Assembly: GCA_005882905.1 (NCBI GenBank)
Contig: VBBG01000091.1
Location: forward strand, 1 to 7,952
DNA: 7,952 nucleotides
From: Candidatus Bathyarchaeota archaeon
GTDB lineage: Archaea; Thermoproteota; Bathyarchaeia; 40CM-2-53-6
Direction of reading: 5' to 3'
The stretch's first letter is position 1, and every line of letters starts with the position of its first letter. The notes under the pieces are model-generated. The model did no database searches and was not told the DNA's origin. It saw nothing but the letters and a program-made list of their open reading frames with translations. Position numbers and translations under genes: made by a program. Of this stretch, positions 1 through 5,835 are shown in pieces.

Positions 1-1
1 C

Positions 2-97
2 TCCGTCAACCTCATCGTTGCAGACTTTCGCATCTCAGCCAGTCCCTCATCGATAACCGTCGCACCCGGATCATCAGCCACATCCAGCATCTCCTAG
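2..97 (+). pseudogene. Surface repeat protein, upstream fragment ending in a premature TAG (5' partial)
   Basis: This reading frame enters from outside the window and encodes the first strand region of an Ig-like beta-sandwich module (motifs DFRISASPSSITVAPG and SSATSSIS). It ends at TAG 95-97, in the middle of a module. The rest of the same module, beginning ASIGGFTGTVSLS, continues in another frame directly downstream. The second module in this gene has the same order (DFSISADPSS, then a TSLNGFSGTISLS segment) with no break, so the intact ancestor was one frame. A single lost C in the run at 93-94 restores it (SIS-LASIGGF). The cause may be a real mutation or a sequencing/assembly indel. 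No signal peptide can be judged because the N-terminus is outside the window. Confidence 0.7.
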
Positions 98-336
98 CAA
101 GCATCGGAGGCTTCACCGGAACAGTTAGTCTATCCTCTACGGTCTCGCCCGCCGGTCCAACCGCGTCTTTGAACCCTACCTCCACCTCACTATCATCCGG
201 CGGAACTGCCACCTCAACTCTTACAGTCCAGACCCAGTCTTCGACCCCTACAGGAACCTATACTGTTACGGTAACCGGTTCCAGCGGCTCCCTCTCCCAT
301 TCTACAACAGTGTCTGTCTCAGTAGCAGTGAATCCT
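23..336 (+). repeat. Ig-like module 1 (frameshifted copy)
   Basis: This is the first of two tandem coding modules. It starts at the DFRIS motif and ends before the DFSIS motif at 337. It measures 314 nt, and 315 nt (105 residues) if one missing base is restored near 94, which makes it in register with module 2. The sequence order is: xFxISAxPSS, polar linker, S-A-T-S, GGFTGTVSLS, SP-GP, LSSGGTATS, GTYTVTVTG, SHSTTV. Confidence 0.75.
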
Positions 337-648
337 GACTTTTCCATCTCAGCGGACCCATCATCCTTCACTCTCTCACGATCCTCCACGGACAACTCAA
401 CAATCACAATTACTAGCCTCAATGGATTCAGCGGAACGATAAGCCTCTCGACATCAATCTCGCCCTCGGGTCCGAGGACTACTCTTAGCAGCTCTACGCT
501 CACCCTAACCTCTGGAGGCTCGGCCACATCTATCCTCGGCATCAGGACACTCAAGAAGACTCATTTCGGAACCTACACTATCACCGTAACAGCCACGAGC
601 GGCTCCATATCCCATTCCACGACAATCACTCTGACAGTCACAGCCTAG
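94..648 (+). CDS. Surface/secreted beta-sandwich repeat protein, C-terminal part after a frameshift
   Basis: This frame is open from before position 94 to TAG 646-648. Its first possible start is TTG 169, which lies inside a module, so it is better read as the C-terminal continuation of the frame broken at about 94 than as a separate gene. It encodes most of one module and a complete final module of about 105 residues. Both are rich in Ser/Thr/Gly with alternating hydrophobic residues typical of Ig-like beta-sandwiches. Typical motifs are GGFTGTVSLS, LSSGGTATSTLTV, GTYTVTVTG and SLSHSTTVSVSV, followed by their variants in the last module. Such modules are common in predicted cell-surface or secreted proteins of soil Thermoproteota and some bacteria, where they probably act as stalks or in adhesion (family knowledge; the exact role is unknown). 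The protein ends right after the last strand with no C-terminal membrane anchor or sorting signal. Confidence 0.75.
   Translation, partial: LASIGGFTGTVSLSSTVSPAGPTASLNPTSTSLSSGGTATSTLTVQTQSSTPTGTYTVTVTGSSGSLSHSTTVSVSVAVNPDFSISADPSSFTLSRSSTDNSTITITSLNGFSGTISLSTSISPSGPRTTLSSSTLTLTSGGSATSILGIRTLKKTHFGTYTITVTATSGSISHSTTITLTVTA
337..645 (+). repeat. Ig-like module 2 (terminal, partly diverged)
   Basis: This second tandem module of 103 residues repeats the order of module 1: DFSISADPSS, NGFSGTISLS, SPSGP, LTSGGSATS, FGTYTITVTATSGS and SHSTTITLTV. Two loops differ from module 1. RSSTDNS replaces the PGSSATS-like loop, and a basic IRTLKKTHF stretch replaces TQSSTPT. This suggests older divergence or relaxed selection at the C-terminal end. 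Confidence 0.75.
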
Positions 649-749
649 CCTGCCCCGAGTTCAAGAGACACGCGAACCGACCGACAGGTAACAATCAGAA
701 CTTATCGAGCCTCTCCGAGTTCCTCAATCCTCGAGCATATAGACAAGTC

Positions 750-983
750 TTGAACAGAACTCCGAGCACACGCATAGGCGTCAAGCGGATAGTAATAGAG
801 GTCAACCGGGACTTGACAGTGGAGCAGCTGGAAATCCTCGATAACGCCCTCAAACAGGTTGGACTCGTACAGACAACCAAGGTCACGTTCCACAGGGGCA
901 CCGTTCACAAGCCGAGACAGGTTAGACCACAGCATCCAACCTTCCATTTCGGTGCTCAATCCAGCTCGGCCTCGAGCCGGTGA
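750..983 (+). CDS. Small hypothetical protein (weak candidate)
   Basis: A 77-residue frame begins at TTG 750 and ends at TGA 981-983. The central part (about residues 8-50) looks protein-like: a beta-strand-like KRIVIEV, an amphipathic helix DLTVEQLEILDNALKQVG, then LVQTTKVTFHRG. Codons here (gag, aag, gtc, ctc, atc) resemble those of the neighbouring genes. The C-terminus is low-complexity (QSSSASSR). The frame is open upstream well beyond the TTG, but no ATG or GTG is present, and no Shine-Dalgarno site precedes the TTG. It could be a small gene with a rare start, the remnant of a larger decayed gene, or chance. The family is not recognised. The opposite-strand frames here have less protein-like composition. 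Confidence 0.35.
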   Translation: MNRTPSTRIGVKRIVIEVNRDLTVEQLEILDNALKQVGLVQTTKVTFHRGTVHKPRQVRPQHPTFHFGAQSSSASSR

Positions 984-1016
984 AAGAATTCTGCAGAATC
1001 CGGCCATACCAGTCGA

Positions 1017-1367
1017 CTAAGACCCGGGCCTCTCCAGATTTTTCCTTTTCAAGAGGAGATATCTCGTGACCGAGACTATCACTCCGACTTGAAGCATCGA
1101 ACCTGCGACGAAAGTCAGAGAAGCGACGCTGACTCCGAATGAGTAGTGCTCCTGCTGAGGGAGCGAAACAGCGAGAGTCAGAACCGCAAGAACTAGGGAC
1201 ATGGAGTAGGCTGCATCTTTGTGCAGCGCGACCCCCAGTCCAATGATCAAATAGGCTATCCATCCCGCTAGGACCGAGTAGAAGAGCAAGGTTGGGACAA
1301 GTGAGTAGAGCTGTGCCACGAGGGCGACGCCAACCATGATTGAAGCGTAGATCAGCCAGTTGGCCAT
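1017..1367 (-). CDS. Four-TM small integral membrane protein, unknown function
   Basis: A 116-residue hydrophobic protein is read from ATG 1367 to TAG 1019-1017. An upstream in-frame TTG at 1409 would add 14 polar residues. The ATG is preferred because it directly precedes the first membrane segment and has an AAGGA sequence just upstream. Four membrane segments are visible, at about residues 4-20, 24-47, 53-69 and 76-103, with a short charged loop HKDAA between the second and third. The tail LLLKRKNLERPGS is basic, so by the positive-inside rule the C-terminus should be cytoplasmic. It lies 84 nt downstream of the aminopeptidase stop on the same strand and may be the last gene of that unit. 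No catalytic or transporter motif is recognised. Confidence 0.8.
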   Translation of the reverse strand: MANWLIYASIMVGVALVAQLYSLVPTLLFYSVLAGWIAYLIIGLGVALHKDAAYSMSLVLAVLTLAVSLPQQEHYSFGVSVASLTFVAGSMLQVGVIVSVTRYLLLKRKNLERPGS

Positions 1368-1451
1368 TGTCCTTGGATGCCTGAGCCGAGCATCGACAGG
1401 TTCCAACAAGTAGCGCCTGAGGGTGGAGAGAGATCTAGTTTTCTTACTGTC

Positions 1452-3893
1452 TTACCGCTCTGGGACCTGAATGACCTGCTGCTCAGTCTCTCCTACACGG
1501 CGGAGAAAGTCCTCGTTGATCTTGAGCCTCTCCATCCCCGCTTCAATTCCCATCCCAGCCTCTGGTATCTTGTTTGTCGCAAAGAATCGCTTCAACTCCT
1601 CAGCCCGGCCTATTCCAAAGAGTGGAATGGTTGCGGTTAGAAGACGCGAAAGAGTTCCGACTCCCTCGTATATCTTCCTCAACCAGTCAATGTTCTTCGA
1701 GACCCAGCTCCACGTCGCATCTCTCGCATCCGGATTTCTCGAAGCACCCAGGAGAAGACTCTGCACATGCTGCTTCCTAATCTCCTCGGAACCGGCCAGG
1801 CCGAGTGCCCGCGAAACCAGTGAAGAGTCTTTGTAGCTGACTAGACCGCCGAGGAATCTAGTCTTCTCCTCCTCAGATGATCTGCTCTTGTAGTTCTTGA
1901 TGACTGTGTCAAAGTCTCCCTTGGAGCGGGCATAGGCCGCGACGATCGCTGCTTTCATGTCCGGCTCGGCCTTCTCGTAGTCCTTGAACTTGGTCGCTGT
2001 CTCCCTCGCGTAATCCTCATCGACCAGCGCGAGCCTTCCTGACATCACTCCCCGCAGAAGGACGCTATTCTCGTCGGTCTTGCTGGCCAAGATTTTCAAC
2101 TGCGCTCTGTGGAACTTCTTGGAAGCCTCTGCAATGGCCTTTGGCGCAAGAGCGTAGAGTGAGGCTAGCTGGTCTGAGACTTCGTAGGCGGGAAGATACT
2201 CTTGCTCGTTCGTGTACCGATCAACTAGCGCTAGATACTCGTCGAAGCGTGTCCTTCCCTGGAAGACAAACGCATAGCTGTCCGAGATGATCCCGTAACG
2301 GTCCAAGGGGGACAATTCCGCCTTCCAGACCTTGTCGTATATCCCATCATAGTGGACCCTGTAGAAGCCGGTCTGATCAACATTCAGCTTGACAGACTCG
2401 ACCTTGCCCGGAACATCGACAAGCTCCTCCTCCTTGTCCATGAGCAGCCTCTTGGTAGCCCCGTTCAATCTCATCGTAATCGGAACCGGCCAAGTCGTCT
2501 TCTCCGCCCTACCCGAGAAGAGGAACCGTTCCTGCCTAACCGCTATCTTCCCGCTCTTGAGACTCACGCTGAGCACTGGATAGCCTGGTTTCTTGATCCA
2601 TTCGCTCATTACTCTCTTCACCTGGGCCTTCGAAGCCTCCTCGATCTGGGTCCAGAGGTCGATGCCAGCAGCGTTCGAGTACTTGTACTTCTGAAGATAC
2701 GACCGAACCCCCTTCATGAAATTCTCCTCGCCAGTATACGCCTCAAGCATCCGGATCACACTCGCCCCCTTCCCATAGCTAATGTCGTCGAACACCTCCT
2801 CAATCTCTGACGGCGAGTTGACCTTCACCTCAATCGGATGAGTATTCAACAGCGAATCACGGCTCAACGCACCCGCAGTATCCAGTCTGACAAATTCTTC
2901 CCAAGTCCTCCACTTGGGAAACATCGCATCCTCAGCCTTCGCCGCCATGAAGGTTGCGAAGCTCTCGTTGAGCCAGAGATCATCCCACCACTTCATAGTC
3001 ACCAAGTTCCCGAACCACTGATGACTCACCTCGTGAGCGATGACCTCGGACACCAGCTTCTTGATCCTAACACTACTGTCCTTGTCGATAAGCAGGGCGA
3101 TCTCCCTGAACGTGATTGCTCCCCAGTTCTCCATCGCGCCAGCCGCAAACTCTGGCACCGCGACCAGGTGAAGTTTCGGAAGGGCATATTTTATCCCGAA
3201 ATATTTCTCGAAGAACTGGACCGATTGTTTCGCCACATCAAGCGGGAATTTCGCGCCGGACGATTTCCCAGGGACCGTCGCAACCGCGTACTCGACACCG
3301 TCGTGTTTCTCTTTCACCTCCACAAACTTGCCCACTCCAAGGTATAGGAGGTAAGTGGACATGCGAGGGGTCTTCTGAAACTCTACAACCTTCTTGGTCC
3401 CTTCAATCTTCGAAGAAACCGAAGGCGTGTTCGAGATTACATCAAGATCCTTGTCGGTTTTGACTGTGAGCTTGAATTCTGCCTTGTGCGCCGGGTGGTC
3501 GATAGAGGGTAGCATCCTCCTCGCGGAAGCCGCTTCAAACTGGGTCGATGCGATGTATCCACCATCATAGGCTGCCTTGTAGAAGCCCACGAGCTTCTCC
3601 GAAATCGTTCCTCGATAATCTATGTCGAGGGTTCCCGAGAACTTCCCAGTCTTTACGCTGAGATCCTCTCCGCTCATCTGGTACTTCACAGGGCTCCCAT
3701 TGGCCTTGACCTGGCTGACCTCCAGATCGACGGCATCAAGCTTCACATCAGCTTCGGATTCGAGCCTGATCTTCACCTTACCGTCAAAACGGAGCTTCGA
3801 GAGGTCAACGTCGAGGAAGATATCGTAAGATTCTACTTTCAAAGTGCGCTGACTTTCTAGCACCCGTGTAAAAGAGTTACTTCCTATAGACAT
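1452..3893 (-). CDS. M1 family zinc aminopeptidase (tricorn-interacting-factor F2/F3-like)
   Basis: This is a cytosolic metallopeptidase that removes N-terminal residues from peptides. In archaea such enzymes are thought to finish peptides released by the proteasome or tricorn protease. It is 813 residues from ATG 3893 (TTG 3899 would add two). From the ATG, the exopeptidase motif GAMEN is at about 252-256. The zinc motif HEVSH is at 287-291, followed 18 residues later by NES with the third zinc ligand Glu310. The substrate-stabilising tyrosine in ISYGKGAS is at about 373. The N-terminal beta-domain (about 10-200) precedes the thermolysin-like domain (200-430), and a helical C-terminal domain completes the usual ~780-850 length. 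The RRMLPS-DHP-HKA and TPRMSTYLLYLGVGKF segments recall Sulfolobus-type enzymes. No signal peptide is present. It starts 48 nt after the coiled-coil gene on the same strand, with no clear Shine-Dalgarno site. Confidence 0.97.
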   Translation of the reverse strand: MSIGSNSFTRVLESQRTLKVESYDIFLDVDLSKLRFDGKVKIRLESEADVKLDAVDLEVSQVKANGSPVKYQMSGEDLSVKTGKFSGTLDIDYRGTISEKLVGFYKAAYDGGYIASTQFEAASARRMLPSIDHPAHKAEFKLTVKTDKDLDVISNTPSVSSKIEGTKKVVEFQKTPRMSTYLLYLGVGKFVEVKEKHDGVEYAVATVPGKSSGAKFPLDVAKQSVQFFEKYFGIKYALPKLHLVAVPEFAAGAMENWGAITFREIALLIDKDSSVRIKKLVSEVIAHEVSHQWFGNLVTMKWWDDLWLNESFATFMAAKAEDAMFPKWRTWEEFVRLDTAGALSRDSLLNTHPIEVKVNSPSEIEEVFDDISYGKGASVIRMLEAYTGEENFMKGVRSYLQKYKYSNAAGIDLWTQIEEASKAQVKRVMSEWIKKPGYPVLSVSLKSGKIAVRQERFLFSGRAEKTTWPVPITMRLNGATKRLLMDKEEELVDVPGKVESVKLNVDQTGFYRVHYDGIYDKVWKAELSPLDRYGIISDSYAFVFQGRTRFDEYLALVDRYTNEQEYLPAYEVSDQLASLYALAPKAIAEASKKFHRAQLKILASKTDENSVLLRGVMSGRLALVDEDYARETATKFKDYEKAEPDMKAAIVAAYARSKGDFDTVIKNYKSRSSEEEKTRFLGGLVSYKDSSLVSRALGLAGSEEIRKQHVQSLLLGASRNPDARDATWSWVSKNIDWLRKIYEGVGTLSRLLTATIPLFGIGRAEELKRFFATNKIPEAGMGIEAGMERLKINEDFLRRVGETEQQVIQVPER

Positions 3894-3941
3894 TGTCAAC
3901 CCATCGCGGGTGGGTAATGCGATTAGCTGTCTCAGACCAAA

Positions 3942-4241
3942 CTAGAGATTAGTCCGCGGCTCGGGAGACCCGTCCGTTCCACGGCCAGAGGCAACATTTC
4001 TTTTGGAGACGATGCGCTCGGTCTTCTCGATCACCTTCTTGACTATGGCGAGATAGTTTAGAGCTTCATGAATTCCGGTTGCTACGAATCCGACACTTTG
4101 AGCGACCTCTTTATTCGAGAGTTTCTTTGACGTACGGCTGAGATCTTTCTCCATGCCATCCAAGTACCGCTTGAACTCCTTGATAGCCAGCAGAGTCTCT
4201 TCCGTCTTCTCAAGCGGGGTCTGTTCTGGCTTCTTCCCCAA
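3942..4241 (-). CDS. Helical coiled-coil protein of unknown function (5' end uncertain)
   Basis: A 99-residue, charged, almost entirely helical protein is read from TTG 4241. Residues 10-42 (EKTEETLLAIKEF to SRTSKK) and 44-80 (KEVAQSVGF to ERIVSK) look like two long amphipathic helices suited to a coiled coil or helical bundle. The tail (81-99) is polar and probably disordered. No membrane segment, cysteine cluster or catalytic motif is seen. The start is doubtful. A TGA lies in frame upstream at about 4274-4272. A second frame with helix-like coding character (VDRFVELFMKSVKTQ, ending at 4210) overlaps the 5' end. Deleting one base of the four-base run at 4236-4239 would join the two frames, giving MKSVKTQ...KKPEQTPLEK from ATG 4275. 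It is probably part of the KaiC transcription unit, 92 nt after the three-TM gene. Confidence 0.7.
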   Translation of the reverse strand: MGKKPEQTPLEKTEETLLAIKEFKRYLDGMEKDLSRTSKKLSNKEVAQSVGFVATGIHEALNYLAIVKKVIEKTERIVSKRNVASGRGTDGSPEPRTNL

Positions 4242-4275
4242 TCTGTTTCCCTTTCTGAGTCTTGACGCTTTTCAT
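4210..4275 (-). CDS. Short overlapping frame, possible true N-terminus of the coiled-coil protein
   Basis: From ATG 4275 this frame encodes 21 residues (MKSVKTQKGKQIGEEAR...) and stops at TGA 4212-4210, overlapping the coiled-coil gene by 32 nt. The same frame is open further upstream and reads GGVDRFVELF just before the ATG, but there is no other start codon downstream of the preceding gene's TAA at 4336-4334. A strong purine run GGGAGGAG lies at 4306-4299, but 23 nt from the ATG, too far for a normal Shine-Dalgarno site. On its own this is unlikely to be a gene. It is listed because a one-base change at 4236-4239 would fuse it to the downstream frame. Confidence 0.3.
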   Translation of the reverse strand: MKSVKTQKGKQIGEEARTDPA

Positions 4276-4333
4276 GAATAGCTCGACGAACCGGTCGACT
4301 CCTCCCTTGTCCGGAGACGCTTGGGTCTCCTTC

Positions 4334-4678
4334 TTAGGGAGCTTTGGGTTGGCTTTGGAATCTCTTGACAAGGCCGAACATTCCGAGGAACAGTGCGATG
4401 GAAGCTGCAACGTTGATCGCGGAGCTGAGGATTGTCGTTGTCACTCCCACAGACTCTATCAGAGAGGATACTCGATCGGCTGGGAGCGAGAGCGTGAGGA
4501 TGAGGGACACCACGTTTCTAACGGTTAGGAGAGCAAAGGCGAGAATGATGAGGGTCCAGGCGCGGAAAGACCCGGTCATTTTTGTTACCCGGTACGCATA
4601 GTAGAAGACGGCGGCCTGTAGTATCAGCTGGAAGATTGCGATGAAGTAGAGGGTTGGAACTACGATAGGGTCGAGCAT
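4334..4678 (-). CDS. Three-TM membrane protein of the KaiC cluster, unknown function
   Basis: A 114-residue hydrophobic protein is read from ATG 4678 to TAA 4336-4334. Membrane segments are visible at about residues 6-28, 41-63 and 84-104, with short basic turns (YRVTK, VKRFQ) that would place those loops on the cytoplasmic side. A mostly polar loop PADRVSSLIESVG lies between the second and third segments. There is no enzyme motif. It begins 12 nt after the KaiC stop, and a GAGG ribosome-binding sequence at 4692-4689 overlaps that stop codon, so the two genes should be co-transcribed. A small membrane partner next to KaiC suggests an input or anchoring role, by inference from context only. 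It could equally be an unrelated passenger. Confidence 0.85.
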   Translation of the reverse strand: MLDPIVVPTLYFIAIFQLILQAAVFYYAYRVTKMTGSFRAWTLIILAFALLTVRNVVSLILTLSLPADRVSSLIESVGVTTTILSSAINVAASIALFLGMFGLVKRFQSQPKAP

Positions 4679-4688
4679 CTTCTCATTG

Positions 4689-4692
4689 CCTC
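4689..4692 (-). promoter_or_regulatory. Ribosome-binding site of the three-TM gene overlapping the KaiC stop
   Basis: GAGG lies ten bases before ATG 4678 and overlaps the KaiC TGA (4693-4691). It supports the chosen start and translation soon after KaiC termination. Confidence 0.5.
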
Positions 4693-5539
4693 ACTTGCGT
4701 TTCTCCGAGGCTCCGCGGAACAGTTCCGTGAACTTCTCTGACGCAACCCTTCTCGGCGAGCCTGTCATCACGCCTTCGTAGTTTGAGAAGGCCGATTCTA
4801 TCTTGATGCCTGCGGGGGTTATCTCGAACTGTCTGAGCTGCTTGTCATGGTCGCTCCCTCGCATTTTCAATATCACCAAGGCTTTCCGCACTGCGGACTC
4901 GATCTCGACGGGTTTGAGCGCGACTATACAGTCAACGAGGAAGCTGAGTCCGACCTCAGTTACACTGAACGAGTTTCCACTCATCTGGCCAGCTTCCCAG
5001 ATCAGGAGAGAGCTCATCCCCTTCGTCTTCAGGAAGCTGACAAGCCGGTAGGCTTCCTTCCTCAGGTCTCCTTTCGCCACGAACATTTCCAGATGACTCA
5101 GCGAGTCAATCGCTATCCGTCTGGGGTGGAGCTCTTTTATCACCTCGTCCAGCAGGTTCTCGCCCTGCGATTCCAAGAGAAGATCTGGGGAGGTGCAGAT
5201 TAGCCGGAACTTGTTCTCTTCCTCCATCTTTCGGAGGTCCCATCCGAAGTTCTTCGCATCTCTGTAGATCTGGTCCGGCATCTGTTCGAAGGTCAAGTAG
5301 ATTCCGGGTTCGCCGAACTTGACGATCCCGTTGACCAGGTATTGGAGTGCGAGGGTGGTCTTACCCGAGCCCGCGCTACCGGCCACGAGAACCGCGTCTC
5401 CTTCCATGAAGCCCCCTCGGAGCATATCATCAAGCTCCGCTATTCCGGTCTGGACCCGTGCGCCTTGTCCCTGTCCTGCTCTACGGACGAATTGCTGTTC
5501 GAACTCAGGTCCTCGTGTCCTAGAAGCGGGTGATGTCAA
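4691..5539 (-). CDS. KaiC-like RecA-superfamily ATPase (single domain)
   Basis: This is a cytoplasmic P-loop ATPase of the KaiC/RadA-like group, 282 residues, with one ATPase domain, unlike the duplicated cyanobacterial clock protein. It shows the entry motif TGIAELDDMLRGGF (31-44), Walker A GSAGSGKT (54-61), a LTFEQ motif (82-86) and Walker B RIAIDSLSHL with Asp145. The KaiC-typical C-terminal segment KMRGSDHDKQLRQFEIT is at 225-241. The usual tandem Glu pair of KaiC is Glu85-Gln86 here; the first, the likely general base, is kept. The start is TTG 5539, chosen because it overlaps the winged-helix stop as TTGA and has AGGAG nine bases upstream. The N-terminal 25 residues are polar and Arg/Gln-rich. 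KaiC-like proteins in Archaea are proposed signal-transduction hubs. Here it sits between a winged-helix gene and a membrane-protein gene. The true input and target are unknown. Confidence 0.95.
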   Translation of the reverse strand: MTSPASRTRGPEFEQQFVRRAGQGQGARVQTGIAELDDMLRGGFMEGDAVLVAGSAGSGKTTLALQYLVNGIVKFGEPGIYLTFEQMPDQIYRDAKNFGWDLRKMEEENKFRLICTSPDLLLESQGENLLDEVIKELHPRRIAIDSLSHLEMFVAKGDLRKEAYRLVSFLKTKGMSSLLIWEAGQMSGNSFSVTEVGLSFLVDCIVALKPVEIESAVRKALVILKMRGSDHDKQLRQFEITPAGIKIESAFSNYEGVMTGSPRRVASEKFTELFRGASEKRK

Positions 5540-5835
5540 CTTCGCTCGCTCCTGTTGACGCTCTTGATATGGTCCGCAACGGCTTCGAGAACTTCTCTAT
5601 CCCTAGCGCGGTCGAGGAGTATGACCTCCGAACTGCCGATCTTCTTCATCTTCAGGACACCGAGCTTCACCAGGTCCCGAACGTCATTCTCGATTGAGAA
5701 CCCTGTTCTTCCTATTCGACGAGCGACGCCGTCGATGGTATCTACCAGCCCCGAATTTCTATGGAACAGGACCAGAAGATCTCCTCTCACTTCCGACGAT
5801 AATAGTGTGGCGATTATCTGCTGAGCTTCACTCAT
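5536..5835 (-). CDS. Winged helix-turn-helix protein coupled to KaiC
   Basis: A 99-residue predicted DNA-binding protein is read from ATG 5835 to TGA 5538-5536. The layout fits a winged helix: helix 1 around 14-26 (SEVRGDLLVLFHR), helix 2 around 32-41 (DTIDGVARRI), recognition helix around 46-58 (FSIENDVRDLVKL), a beta-wing at 60-75 (VLKMKKIGSSEVILL) and a C-terminal helix at 77-92 that may mediate dimerisation. Small wHTH proteins are typical neighbours or fusion partners of archaeal KaiC-like ATPases. The start overlaps the upstream gene's stop as ATGA and the stop overlaps the KaiC start as TTGA, so translation is probably coupled on both sides. It may act as the transcriptional output of the KaiC module or as an autoregulator of this unit; that is inference. 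Confidence 0.9.
   Translation of the reverse strand: MSEAQQIIATLLSSEVRGDLLVLFHRNSGLVDTIDGVARRIGRTGFSIENDVRDLVKLGVLKMKKIGSSEVILLDRARDREVLEAVADHIKSVNRSERS
5549..5553 (-). promoter_or_regulatory. Ribosome-binding site supporting the TTG start of the KaiC gene
   Basis: AGGAG lies nine bases before TTG 5539, inside the 3' end of the winged-helix gene. Together with the TTGA stop/start overlap it supports the TTG as the real KaiC start rather than an internal codon. Confidence 0.6.

Noticed and set aside
702..1007. Minus-strand 101-residue frame opposite the small + frame
   Set aside because: Composition is not protein-like (runs such as DLYYYPLDAYACARSS), it has no recognisable motif, and the opposite + frame has better codon use.
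1037..1050. T-rich run that could be a + strand terminator for the small frame at 750-983
   Set aside because: It encodes the Lys/Arg-rich C-terminus of the four-TM protein on the minus strand, which explains the base run.
2352..3347. Long + strand frames opposite the aminopeptidase
   Set aside because: They lie fully inside the clearly identified M1 gene and are rich in Pro/Arg/Ser, as expected for antisense shadows.
3899..3915. Inverted repeat ACCCA-7-TGGGT just before the aminopeptidase start
   Set aside because: The stem is only five base pairs and could arise by chance; no terminator T-run or known operator matches.
5499..5512. GTTCGAA-like stretch resembling a tRNA T-arm
   Set aside because: It is inside the KaiC coding region and no matching acceptor, D-arm or anticodon arm surrounds it.
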